A DNA stretch of 42,420 nt from Rikenellaceae bacterium (GTDB taxonomy: Bacteria > Bacteroidota > Bacteroidia > Bacteroidales > Rikenellaceae): NCBI GenBank assembly GCA_015060105.1, contig SUZD01000016.1:1-42420 (forward strand). The letters run 5' to 3'. The translations under genes and the position numbers were made by a program. This document shows positions 1 to 8,109 of this stretch, in pieces. The notes under the pieces were generated by a model. The model was not told where the DNA came from and did not search any database. It saw nothing but the letters and a program-made list of their open reading frames with translations. Numbering within the stretch: position 1 is the first letter of the stretch; the number at the start of each line of letters is the position of its first letter.

Positions 1-41
1 CGGATACCATCTCATTTCGACAAAGTGCCTTGTACTACAAT

Positions 42-1502
42 TTAGAATTTGATTTCGGCGGCGTTACGCTCTACATCAAATCCAATCGAGCGAAACCAAG
101 GGAACATATCGCGCCCCATAGCCACACTCATAAGAGCCACCGTATTATTGGCATCCATACGAGTTACTTGGTCTTTGCCTGCGAGTTTACGTTTTGCCTT
201 ATAGTAATCGGCAACCCAATCGGGATTTTCTTTGCGAAGTTGCTCGAAAATCCACATTGACTTACCCCAATGCACGCCATAGAGTTTATTTTGAGGTATA
301 TCCTCAACGCCCTCTTTCCAACTTTTACCATCTACATCATAAAGGTCGAAGTTGGGGTCCAATTTGGTCGCTTGGCGAATAGTATTGGCAATACGACGCT
401 CTGCCTCGGCTTTATGACCGAGCTGCATCATTGCAAGATAACCAACATAGGTAGCGATAGGCTCATTCCAAATCTCGGCCCAAGGCAACACCCAAGAGTG
501 TACCGACTCATGTGTGATGAACTCAATCATTGAGTCCTCACGTTTGGGGAAGTCGCCCCACCATACAGCCAACGCGATAACCTCGCCGGCCGAGTAACCA
601 CCACCAGCAGTCGGGATAAGAACAATCTTCGAGCCCATATTAGCCGACAGAGGAACACCCATAATTTGCTCAACAACGGGCATAGTCTGTTTGGCAATAT
701 TAAACATAGCCTCGGCACAAGGTGCAAGGTAATCGTTATAGGTAATATCCAAGCCATCGCGTTGGATTTTATTCTCAACGCACTCGATATATTGGTGACG
801 AAGTCCTTTATCGGGATCAACCTTCTTGCCGCCACGAACAACATCACGCCATACGCGATGCCACATTTCGCGATTGATAGTATCATAAATATCGTCGGTA
901 TTATCACCCAACAGACCGCGAACGCCTACCAACACTCGACCTTTACCGCTTTTGGTATAGGCCAGCATAGGGCGACCCTCGGCGTCCTCCACCGCAACAG
1001 TCCACTTTGCAGGTTTTTGCAGATGAAGGTGTTGACGTGCTGAGGCTTTCATTGCCACCTCGGGAGCCGTAGCATAGGGCTCGGCGGCTTTCAAAGGTGC
1101 CTTGACGCCATCAACAAACGAAGCTCCGAACAGGGTTGCCAAATCGTTTTGCGAGGTGCTTGTACCATTGCTCAAAATCATCAAACTTCCACCCTCTTTG
1201 AGGAATGCTTTAATCTTGGCAATATCTTTCTCGACATAAGGGAGGCGGTCATCGCAGTTGAACAACATCAACATATTGGCATTCGACAGGTCAGTATTAT
1301 AGATACAACTCCAACCCGTTGTATATTTATCCTCGCCACCATTCAGATATTGGCGTTTGAAACCCCAATCTGCATGAAAGTCGTAATAGTGCGACAAGTT
1401 ATTGATTGCATACACTATCGGCTCTTGTTTCTGCGCCGACACCTCGACGGCAAAACCAGAGCATACAGCAAGTGCAAGCAATACTACTTTTACAAATCTC
1501 AT
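42..1502 (-). CDS. Secreted gluzincin-type zinc metallopeptidase with N-terminal glutamine-amidotransferase-like domain
   Basis: An exported protein of 486 aa. Residues 1-23 form a signal peptide ending in a VSA-Q type cleavage site. Residues 28-230 resemble the ThuA/GATase1-like fold often attached to secreted Bacteroidota enzymes (strand-turn pattern around LMLFNCDD and GGSLMILSNG). The C-terminal half carries HESVH at residues 331-335 and a downstream Glu in WNEPIATY (E347), the HExxH...E arrangement of gluzincin peptidases. The substrate cannot be told from sequence. It starts 12 bp after the GH43 lipoprotein gene on the same strand, so it is probably the last gene of a truA-GH43-peptidase unit. 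The zinc peptidase call is inferred from the motif; I cannot name the MEROPS family. Confidence 0.75.
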   Translation of the reverse strand: MRFVKVVLLALAVCSGFAVEVSAQKQEPIVYAINNLSHYYDFHADWGFKRQYLNGGEDKYTTGWSCIYNTDLSNANMLMLFNCDDRLPYVEKDIAKIKAFLKEGGSLMILSNGTSTSQNDLATLFGASFVDGVKAPLKAAEPYATAPEVAMKASARQHLHLQKPAKWTVAVEDAEGRPMLAYTKSGKGRVLVGVRGLLGDNTDDIYDTINREMWHRVWRDVVRGGKKVDPDKGLRHQYIECVENKIQRDGLDITYNDYLAPCAEAMFNIAKQTMPVVEQIMGVPLSANMGSKIVLIPTAGGGYSAGEVIALAVWWGDFPKREDSMIEFITHESVHSWVLPWAEIWNEPIATYVGYLAMMQLGHKAEAERRIANTIRQATKLDPNFDLYDVDGKSWKEGVEDIPQNKLYGVHWGKSMWIFEQLRKENPDWVADYYKAKRKLAGKDQVTRMDANNTVALMSVAMGRDMFPWFRSIGFDVERNAAEIKF

Positions 1503-1514
1503 AACTCTTACAAA

Positions 1515-2528
1515 TTATTTAATTTCACGAGCCTCAACACCCTCGGCAGTAACTGCTACGGGATTGATTGTTCCGTCCTCGTTGAAGGTCATCTTCTCGA
1601 CACAGCAAACGCGATCGTGAGGACCTGCCTGCATCGAAGGACGACGGTGATAGAAGAAATACCAATCATCCGTTCCGGGAACATTAACAACCGAGTGGTG
1701 ACCTGCGCCATTACCTACGGTCTCGTTACGCAGGATAGCGGCACCAATACGCTCGAAGGGACCAAAAGGCGAATCACTGATTGCATACGCAACATTATAG
1801 CTCGAATTGGTAAAAGCACCCTCACTCCACATAAAATAGTATTTACCGTTGCGTTTGAAGATGAACGAGCCCTCGGTATAGCCACGAGGAGTAACCTCCA
1901 TAAACTTCACGCTATCGGGATTGATGCTGCCACCTTCGTTATAAACAACGCCGTTATACTCAAACTCCACAACGCTCTTCAAATCGTAGCTGAGTTTTAC
2001 AACGTTGCAGTGACCCCAACCGCCATAGTACATATAGGTCGAGCCGTCGTCATCAACAAACAGACATTGGTCGATAGGTTGTGCGTTATTGGCAATAGTC
2101 GAGATAAGGGGTGCGCCGATATGGTCACTGAACGGGCCTGCGGGGTTATCTGCCACTGCGATACCGATACCACCATAGGGGTCGCCATAGGGAACATTGT
2201 TTGCACCAAAGATAAGGTAGTATTTACCATCGCGCTCCAATGCTGCGGGTGCCCACATAGCCTCTTTTGCCCACTTAATCGAATCAACTGTCAGCACTTT
2301 CTCGTGACGAGTCCAATTAACAAGGTCTTTCGACGAGAAGCAATCCATCGATTTTTGCTCGTGGAAAGCCAACGAGTTGGTAGGATAAACCCAATAGGTA
2401 TCGCCATAAATCATTGCATGGGGATCGGCATACCAACCCTCAAAAATAGGGTTACCCGACATTTTAGGCTCGCAAGAGGTCAAGCCGAGGGCTGCAACGC
2501 AACCCAAAAAAGTAAATAGTTTTTTCAT
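1515..2528 (-). CDS. Glycoside hydrolase family 43 lipoprotein (five-bladed beta-propeller)
   Basis: A 337-aa lipoprotein: signal peptide with lipobox LTSC, lipidated Cys at 19. The GH43 catalytic triad is visible: Asp35 in WYADPH (general base), Asp153 in QPIDQ (pKa modulator), Glu219 in GYTEGS (general acid). GH43 enzymes remove arabinose or xylose, sometimes galactose, from plant or host glycans; the exact substrate cannot be read here. The start at 2528 is chosen because MKKLF opens a normal signal peptide and leaves 4 bp after the truA stop codon; a longer reading frame to 2573 would overlap truA and spoil the signal peptide. The length fits a single-domain GH43. No SusC/SusD pair is nearby, so this is not a standard polysaccharide utilisation locus. 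Confidence 0.9.
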   Translation of the reverse strand: MKKLFTFLGCVAALGLTSCEPKMSGNPIFEGWYADPHAMIYGDTYWVYPTNSLAFHEQKSMDCFSSKDLVNWTRHEKVLTVDSIKWAKEAMWAPAALERDGKYYLIFGANNVPYGDPYGGIGIAVADNPAGPFSDHIGAPLISTIANNAQPIDQCLFVDDDGSTYMYYGGWGHCNVVKLSYDLKSVVEFEYNGVVYNEGGSINPDSVKFMEVTPRGYTEGSFIFKRNGKYYFMWSEGAFTNSSYNVAYAISDSPFGPFERIGAAILRNETVGNGAGHHSVVNVPGTDDWYFFYHRRPSMQAGPHDRVCCVEKMTFNEDGTINPVAVTAEGVEAREIK

Positions 2529-2532
2529 AACT

Positions 2533-3291
2533 CTAATTATTTTGTTGTTTAATTGTTTCGGGATATTCGACATCTGTCAAAAACAGACCTGCCGCAGGAG
2601 CCGAAGCACTCGACAGGCTCAAATCACGGGCACGGACAATCTCGCCAAAGCGTTCCGAAGTTATCTTACCACGACCCACATCGACCAGCGTTCCGACAAT
2701 AGCACGCACCATATTACGCAGAAAACGATTGGCTCGAATAGTAAACACAAGTTCACTCTCTCCCACCCTCTCCCAACGGGCGTGGCTAACATGACAGATA
2801 TTGGTATGATTATTTGAATTCAATTTGGCAAACGATGTAAAATCTTCGTTTATCAGGAGGTATTCGGCTGCGGTATTCATCGCCTCGACATCAAGCGCAC
2901 CATAATACTGCCACGCAACATGTTTGCGGAACGGGTCTTTACCCAAGATTATATGGTAACGATACTCGCGACTAATAGCATCAAAGCGGGCGTGAGCGCT
3001 ATCCGACACTTCATACACACGATAAACAGCGATATCGAAAGGCAACATCGAGTTAAGATGATAACAGAAGTCCTTACAATCGGATATCTCGCGCACAGAG
3101 TCGAAGTGAGCCACATAGTACGATGCATTCACACCCGTATCGGTACGACCTGCGCCCACAATCTCAATCGTAGCGCCCAAAAGTTTCGACAGATTCTCTT
3201 CGAGAGTTTGTTGCACAGAGGGGGCATTAGGCTGACGCTGCCAACCATTATACGACGCACCCGAATATGCCAACTCCAAGAAATATCTCAT
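2533..3291 (-). CDS. truA: tRNA pseudouridine synthase A (TruA)
   Basis: A 252-aa cytoplasmic enzyme that converts uridines 38-40 in the anticodon arm of tRNAs to pseudouridine. The catalytic aspartate is D51 in the conserved GAGRTDTGV motif, and the C-terminal RFLRNMVR segment typical of TruA is present. Length is normal for the family. It is the first gene of a unit followed by the GH43 lipoprotein (4 bp gap) and the gluzincin. A TATCTTTG box lies only 6 nt upstream of the ATG, so the mRNA probably begins at or within a few bases of the start codon. Confidence 0.96.
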   Translation of the reverse strand: MRYFLELAYSGASYNGWQRQPNAPSVQQTLEENLSKLLGATIEIVGAGRTDTGVNASYYVAHFDSVREISDCKDFCYHLNSMLPFDIAVYRVYEVSDSAHARFDAISREYRYHIILGKDPFRKHVAWQYYGALDVEAMNTAAEYLLINEDFTSFAKLNSNNHTNICHVSHARWERVGESELVFTIRANRFLRNMVRAIVGTLVDVGRGKITSERFGEIVRARDLSLSSASAPAAGLFLTDVEYPETIKQQNN

Positions 3292-3297
3292 ATTTTA

Positions 3298-3305
3298 CAA
3301 AGATA
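3298..3305 (-). promoter_or_regulatory. Bacteroidota -7 box for truA, near-leaderless
   Basis: TATCTTTG on the minus strand matches the TAnnTTTG consensus exactly. Its last base is separated from the truA ATG by 6 nt, leaving almost no room for a 5' untranslated region. Confidence 0.7.
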
Positions 3306-3349
3306 CAAAAAGTTATCGGATTTCAAAATAAGCGTCTATACAAATAGAT

Positions 3350-3396
3350 AAAAAAAAGAGGTCGCCCTACAAGTTTTTGAAGGGCAACCTCTTTTT
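3350..3396 (-). terminator. Rho-independent terminator downstream of glyS
   Basis: A 12-bp stem (AGAGGTCGCCCT with AGGGCAACCTCT, one mismatch) closes a 12-nt loop and is followed on the minus strand by a run of eight T. It lies 18 bp beyond the glycyl-tRNA synthetase stop codon. Confidence 0.85.
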
Positions 3397-3413
3397 CGTG
3401 ACGTTATGATAAG

Positions 3414-4955
3414 CTACATCAACTTGGCAAACAACTTACCAAATGCTGTCTCATTGTGCAACAATGCGGGCAGAGCCTCGATTGCAACACGCTCCTGAGT
3501 CATCGAGTCGCGGTGACGAACGGTAACGGTACGGTCGCTCAATGTTTGAGTATCAACGGTGATACAGAGCGGTGTTCCGATAGCGTCTTGGCGACGATAG
3601 CGTTTACCGATACTGTCTTTCTCGTCGTATTGAACATTGTAGTCGAATTTGAGCATATCGACAATCTCACGGCCAATCTCGGGCATTCCGTCCTTCTTGA
3701 CAAGCGGAAGAATTGCAGCCTTGACAGGAGCAAGCTGCGCAGGAATACGGAGAACGGTACGCTCCTCGCCATTTTCGAGTTTCTCCTCGCAATAAGCGGC
3801 CGACAACACTTGCAAAATCATACGATCGACACCAATCGAAGTCTCAACCACATAGGGCACATAACTCTCGCCTGTCTCTGCATCGAAATACTGCATCTTC
3901 TTGCCCGAATACTTTTGGTGCTGACCCAAGTCGTAGTCGGTACGCGAGTGAATACCCTCAACCTCTTTGAAGCCAAACGGGAAGTTGAACTCCACATCGG
4001 TTGCCGCATTAGCATAGAACGCCAATTTCTCGTGGTCGTGGAAGCGGTAGTTTTGTGCACCGAAACCGAGTGCTTGGTGCCACTTCATTCGGAAGTTTTT
4101 CCAATGCTCAAACCAACGCATCTCCTCGCCCGGGCGAACGAAGAACTGCATCTCCATTTGCTCGAACTCACGCATACGGAAGATAAACTGACGAGCCACA
4201 ATCTCATTACGGAAAGCCTTACCAATTTGTGCAATACCGAAAGGAAGTTTCATACGACCTGTCTTTTGCACATTGAGGAAGTTCACAAAGATACCTTGTG
4301 CAGTCTCGGGACGAAGGTAGATAGTATTAGCACCGTCCGACAACGAGCCGATTTTGGTATCGAACATAAGGTTAAATTGGCGCACCTCTGTCCAGTTGCG
4401 AGTTCCCGAAATGGGGCAAACAATCTCGCAATCAATAATGATTTGGCGCAAGCCTTCGAGGTCATTGGCATTCAAAGCGTCAGCCATGCGTTGATTTACA
4501 GCATCACGTTTCGCTTTAATATCAAGTACACGAGGCGAAGTTGCCAAGTATTGCTCCTCGTTGAACGACTCGCCAAAGCGTTTGCGAGCCTTCTCGACCT
4601 CTTTATTGATTTTCTCGTCTTGTTTTGCAATCCAATCCTCGATAAGCACATCGGCACGATAGCGTTTCTTACTATCTTTATTATCAATCAGCGGGTCATT
4701 GAATGCGCTGACGTGACCTGACGCCTCCCAAGTTTTGGGGTGCATAAAAATAGCTGCGTCAATACCAACTACATTGTCGTGAAGTTTGGTCATCGCGTCC
4801 CACCAATAGCGTTTTACGTTATTTTTAAGCTCTACGCCAAGTTGTCCGTAGTCATACACTGCGCTCAATCCGTCATAAATCTCGCTCGAAGGAAAGATAA
4901 AGCCGTACTCTTTGCAGTGAGCCACGAGTTTCTTGAAAAGTTCCTCTTGTGTCAT
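3414..4955 (-). CDS. glyS: Glycyl-tRNA synthetase, single-chain class II type
   Basis: A 513-aa enzyme that charges tRNA-Gly with glycine. It is the alpha2 (eukaryote/archaea-like) form rather than the two-subunit bacterial form. Class II motifs are visible: FNLMF followed by YLRPETAQGIFVNF (motif 1/2 region), RNEI and FRMREFEQMEMQFFV (motif 2), and GVDRMILQVL (motif 3). The C-terminal anticodon-binding domain begins near LAPVKAAILPL. The start at 4955 (MTQEELF) is preferred over an upstream frame to 5003, because a -7 box TATTTTTG at 4981-4988 puts transcription start near 4975, inside that extension. It is monocistronic, with a terminator downstream and ruvX divergently upstream. Confidence 0.95.
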   Translation of the reverse strand: MTQEELFKKLVAHCKEYGFIFPSSEIYDGLSAVYDYGQLGVELKNNVKRYWWDAMTKLHDNVVGIDAAIFMHPKTWEASGHVSAFNDPLIDNKDSKKRYRADVLIEDWIAKQDEKINKEVEKARKRFGESFNEEQYLATSPRVLDIKAKRDAVNQRMADALNANDLEGLRQIIIDCEIVCPISGTRNWTEVRQFNLMFDTKIGSLSDGANTIYLRPETAQGIFVNFLNVQKTGRMKLPFGIAQIGKAFRNEIVARQFIFRMREFEQMEMQFFVRPGEEMRWFEHWKNFRMKWHQALGFGAQNYRFHDHEKLAFYANAATDVEFNFPFGFKEVEGIHSRTDYDLGQHQKYSGKKMQYFDAETGESYVPYVVETSIGVDRMILQVLSAAYCEEKLENGEERTVLRIPAQLAPVKAAILPLVKKDGMPEIGREIVDMLKFDYNVQYDEKDSIGKRYRRQDAIGTPLCITVDTQTLSDRTVTVRHRDSMTQERVAIEALPALLHNETAFGKLFAKLM

Positions 4956-4980
4956 ATCGTTACAAAATTTTATTTGGCCA

Positions 4981-4988
4981 CAAAAATA
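4981..4988 (-). promoter_or_regulatory. -7 box for glyS
   Basis: TATTTTTG on the minus strand fits TAnnTTTG and predicts a leader of about 20 nt for the 4955 start. I see no clear -33 element. Confidence 0.5.
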
Positions 4989-5042
4989 CGTTTTTTTTAT
5001 CAACTACACACATCTGCGTTTCGTTTTTTCGCAGGAAAGCCG

Positions 5043-5050
5043 TAACTTTG
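5043..5050 (+). promoter_or_regulatory. -7 box for ruvX-def, near-leaderless
   Basis: TAACTTTG matches TAnnTTTG and ends 6 nt before the ruvX ATG, the same spacing as at truA. It excludes the longer upstream reading frame that begins at 4949. Confidence 0.65.
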
Positions 5051-5056
5051 CACTGT

Positions 5057-5470
5057 ATGGCAAGAATTTTAGCGATAGATTACGGTGCAAAGCGTACAGG
5101 GATTGCGGTTACCGACCCGCTGGGAATCATAGCACAACCTCTCGAAACGGTTGCAACAGCAGAGTTGATGACATTCCTGAAACAGTACACCCAAAAAGAG
5201 AGCGTCGAGCAGATTGTCGTTGGATTACCCAAGCAGATGGACGGCTCGGCGTCGGAAAATTTCGCCCGCATAGAGCCTTTTGTCAATCGTCTGCGCAAGG
5301 AGTTGCCCACAATTCCCGTTGAGTATTACGACGAGCGTTTTACCTCGGTATTGGCTCATCGCGCTATGATTGATGGTGGTGTTCGTAAGATGGACCGACG
5401 CGACAAGGCTATGGTTGATCGTATCAGTGCCGCTATTATTCTGCAAGGTTGGATGGATTCCAAAAAATAA
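5057..5470 (+). CDS. ruvX: RuvX/YqgF-type RNase H-fold nuclease
   Basis: A 137-aa protein of the YqgF/RuvX family, described as a putative Holliday junction resolvase and also as a pre-16S rRNA processing nuclease. The N-terminal DYGAKRTGIAVTDP motif holds the first catalytic Asp (D8); a conserved Glu lies in YYDERFTS, and another Asp in the C-terminal DRISAAIILQ helix. Length is typical. The start is set by the -7 box 6 nt upstream. The def gene follows after a 6-bp gap on the same strand, so both are probably co-transcribed. Confidence 0.92.
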   Translation: MARILAIDYGAKRTGIAVTDPLGIIAQPLETVATAELMTFLKQYTQKESVEQIVVGLPKQMDGSASENFARIEPFVNRLRKELPTIPVEYYDERFTSVLAHRAMIDGGVRKMDRRDKAMVDRISAAIILQGWMDSKK

Positions 5471-5476
5471 GAAACT

Positions 5477-6022
5477 ATGATATATCCTATTGTAATTTAT
5501 GGTGCCTCGGAGTTGAAAGCTCTCTCGGCACCCATCGAGAAAGGAAGCATCGACGTCAAGACGCTCTCCGAAGATATGTTCGCCACTATGTATCAAGCAG
5601 GAGGTGTCGGTTTGGCTGCGCCTCAAATCGGAATGAATATCCGTATGTTTGTAGTTGATGCCTCGCCTTGGGCCGAAGAGGAGCCCGCTTTGGCCGACTT
5701 CAAAAAGACCTTTATCAATGCCGAGATTTACGAATATGGTGACGAAGAGGATTATTTCTCGGAGGGTTGTTTGAGTCTGCCCGGATTGTACGAAGATGTA
5801 AAACGCCCCACCTCTATACGTATTCGCTATGTTGATGAGAATTGGGAAGAGCACGACGAGTTTTATGACGGTTATGCTGCGCGCGTTATCCAGCACGAGT
5901 ACGACCACCTCGACGGCAAGGTATTTACTGACCGCTTGTCACCTCTGCGTAAAAAGTTGGTTAAAGGCAAACTTGTCGGTTTTACCAAAGGCAAATACAA
6001 AGCCTCGTACCGCACGAAGTAA
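5477..6022 (+). CDS. def: Peptide deformylase
   Basis: A 181-aa metalloenzyme that removes the N-formyl group from nascent proteins. All three family motifs are intact: GVGLAAPQ at 43-50, EGCLS at 96-100 (metal-ligand Cys98) and HEYDH at 140-144 (two His ligands and the catalytic Glu). A basic tail (KGKYKASYRTK) follows the catalytic core. It lies 6 bp after ruvX and is followed by a strong hairpin terminator. Confidence 0.97.
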   Translation: MIYPIVIYGASELKALSAPIEKGSIDVKTLSEDMFATMYQAGGVGLAAPQIGMNIRMFVVDASPWAEEEPALADFKKTFINAEIYEYGDEEDYFSEGCLSLPGLYEDVKRPTSIRIRYVDENWEEHDEFYDGYAARVIQHEYDHLDGKVFTDRLSPLRKKLVKGKLVGFTKGKYKASYRTK

Positions 6023-6041
6023 GCAGACGGTAATCAGGTAA

Positions 6042-6090
6042 CAACATAACAGCGGCAATCTCCTTTCGAGATTGCCGCTGTTATGTTATT
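6042..6090. terminator. Bidirectional terminator between def and the thioredoxin-fold gene
   Basis: A perfect 20-bp stem (6043-6062 with 6068-6087) and a 5-nt loop CTTTC separate two convergent genes. Its right arm overlaps the stop codon (6086-6088) of the minus-strand gene. The T-tracts on both sides are short, so termination would rely on the long stem. Confidence 0.75.
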
Positions 6091-8038
6091 TCTTACCATA
6101 GGTTTTCTCAATCCACCTTTCGGTTTCGGCATCAAGAGGAGACTGCACAAAATTGTCACCCTCCCTGGCCGGCAAACCCGCCAATCTGCGAATCGTACCC
6201 TCTGCAAACATAGGATGGAAATCATCATTGAGCACACGTCCATCGGGACCTACAAGGATATAGCGAGGTATTCCCGATATACCAAACAACTCTTCCAAGC
6301 AGTTCTTATCATCCGTGGAGAGCTCCATACGGTTGGTCATCTTCTGTTCGGTCACATACTCGTTATATTTGGGATGTTGCACCTCATTCTCTCCGCAGAC
6401 AAACACCAACTTGAAGTGCTCGCAACCATCCAATTCCTGACGCAAATCTGCTGACTGCTGAATCCAACTACGGCATGGGCCACAGCCAAGTCCCCAGAAA
6501 TCGAGCAACACCGCCTTACCTCGATAGGGCTCCAACAGACGATGGAACACCTTTCCGGTAAGCGTATTTGGCGCCTCATAAGCGCTCTTTTTCGACCCCT
6601 TTTTCTGTTGTTTGGACATCCGCAGGAGCTCGTCACGAGCTGCAGGAGTGGTATTATCCAACAAATAGTCAACCGCTCTTTTTGCCAACTTGGCTTTATT
6701 CATAACGGTGTACCACGCCATGTTCGACCCATATAGGCGACACAGCACCAGATCACTCATCACGTTCGGTGCCGGCTGCCCATACACTCGGGACATACCA
6801 TCGATGGCGTAATCAACCTTACGGCAAAGAGAGTCCACTGCACTGTCATCATTGGCAACTACCGACATGGGTTTCCACACGGGAGCGGAGTACTCCACTC
6901 GATTGACAACAATATCATCCGTCACAAGGAACGCAGGCGAGCCAAAATCCATATCGGCACTCGCCAAATGATAGAGCGAATCCGGCAAAGACTCCTTGAC
7001 CCTGCCGTAGTGATTGCGAATATCCGGATAGTCGAGAATGTCGGTCAGAAACTCTGCGGCATTGTTCTGACGAACTATCTCCTCGACTTTGGGACTCACC
7101 GGGTTACGACGGAACATATCATCTATAGACGCGACCGAACGGTTGTAGCTCTCGCGTTGTCGGAGGTAGTAGTCAGTACAATTAAGCGTTTTGGCATCTT
7201 CGGCCAATTGTCGGTAATTCACCCCGATGTCATGATACATCTTCACCTCTCGGAACGAGCGACGCAACTGCACATTTACGTCCGCCGCGGGGCCCATAAC
7301 ACACATCTTGCGGTGGCCATATTGATTGGGGCCATACGATTTGCCACGCATCTCGGTCCAATCAACATAGAGCATAACTGTCTGACCCGGCTCTCCATAG
7401 AAAAACAGATGGAACATATCCTTACCCACGCCCATACGAGCAGCCGTCCATATTGGGTGTTTGGCAGGAATATCACACTCAAAACGGCCATCGGAGTGGA
7501 TGTGCACTACTCGGGGCTTACCATCTCGCGTAAACACATCACGCAAATAGGCCATCGAGCCTGTCGAAAAGCCAAGTTCGGGGGTATAGCCATGCAGATA
7601 ACCACGCAGATGTATCGTGTCGTTCCTGAAGAAGTTCTCCGCATCCAGCTTCTCGTCGGGATTGATGGGTTGGTATTGGGTTATGACGTTGCCATTCTGC
7701 GAGAGCAGCTCCCTTTTGTGAGCCGAGCCAAGGAGAATGACAGGGCCATCGCCGTATGAGATGTGCAGCGTTTGGGTCTTTCGGCCATTGCGCAGGCGGA
7801 CAACATAGTAATGCTCGTGTTTCTTTGTCACCTTGTCGTACTCCCAAAAGTCGCTATCCCAAATAGCGAATTCCTCGTAAAGTCCAATGGTCCAAGTGCG
7901 ACTATCGCCCACTGTAAACCAATTGCCGTGGAATCGTTCATCAAGCCCTTGAGCCGAGGCAAGACACCAGCACAGGAGTACACCAAATAGAGTTATGGCC
8001 CTTTTCATTTTCATTTTCATTTTCATTTTCATTTTCAT
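6086..8038 (-). CDS. Exported TlpA-like thioredoxin-fold protein with (Met-Lys)6 N-terminus
   Basis: An exported 650-aa protein. After a run of six Met-Lys pairs comes a signal peptide (RAITLFGVLLCWCLASAQ). The middle 450 residues belong to no family I can name. The C-terminal 150 residues are a thioredoxin fold of the TlpA/ResA type with active site C-G-P-C (C519 and C522 counted from 8038) in a LLDFWGLGCGPC context, followed by the cis-Pro segment GISGIPRYIL. Such proteins act as periplasmic thiol-disulfide reductases in Bacteroidota. Six in-frame ATG codons (8038, 8032, 8026, 8020, 8014, 8008) are possible starts; the last gives the most normal signal peptide. The gene stands 72 bp after the O-methyltransferase gene on the same strand. 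Confidence 0.85.
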   Translation of the reverse strand: MKMKMKMKMKMKRAITLFGVLLCWCLASAQGLDERFHGNWFTVGDSRTWTIGLYEEFAIWDSDFWEYDKVTKKHEHYYVVRLRNGRKTQTLHISYGDGPVILLGSAHKRELLSQNGNVITQYQPINPDEKLDAENFFRNDTIHLRGYLHGYTPELGFSTGSMAYLRDVFTRDGKPRVVHIHSDGRFECDIPAKHPIWTAARMGVGKDMFHLFFYGEPGQTVMLYVDWTEMRGKSYGPNQYGHRKMCVMGPAADVNVQLRRSFREVKMYHDIGVNYRQLAEDAKTLNCTDYYLRQRESYNRSVASIDDMFRRNPVSPKVEEIVRQNNAAEFLTDILDYPDIRNHYGRVKESLPDSLYHLASADMDFGSPAFLVTDDIVVNRVEYSAPVWKPMSVVANDDSAVDSLCRKVDYAIDGMSRVYGQPAPNVMSDLVLCRLYGSNMAWYTVMNKAKLAKRAVDYLLDNTTPAARDELLRMSKQQKKGSKKSAYEAPNTLTGKVFHRLLEPYRGKAVLLDFWGLGCGPCRSWIQQSADLRQELDGCEHFKLVFVCGENEVQHPKYNEYVTEQKMTNRMELSTDDKNCLEELFGISGIPRYILVGPDGRVLNDDFHPMFAEGTIRRLAGLPAREGDNFVQSPLDAETERWIEKTYGKK

Positions 8039-8045
8039 TTTCCAT
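8006..8045 (-). repeat. Hexanucleotide repeat (ATGAAA)6 at a start codon, with a seventh copy shifted by one base
   Basis: On the minus strand six perfect ATGAAA units encode Met-Lys six times at the N-terminus of the thioredoxin-fold protein. Immediately upstream is a seventh unit with an extra G (ATGGAAA, 8045-8039). Its ATG is out of frame and opens a 33-codon overlapping reading frame of alternating Asn-Glu. Confidence 0.95.
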
Positions 8046-8109
8046 ATAATATATACGGGAATCTCGCCCTAAACATAACGCCGTTTTGACGCTTTTTGGA
8101 GAGAAAAGG

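Noticed and set aside
1149-2519. 456-codon plus-strand open frame opposite the GH43 gene
   Set aside because: It is antisense to the GH43 and peptidase genes, its product has no signal or motif, and the minus-strand frames carry complete catalytic triads.
8006-8045. On/off phase variation by the hexamer repeat
   Set aside because: Gain or loss of 6-bp units never changes the reading frame, so classic frame-shifting phase variation is not possible here; only graded effects are.
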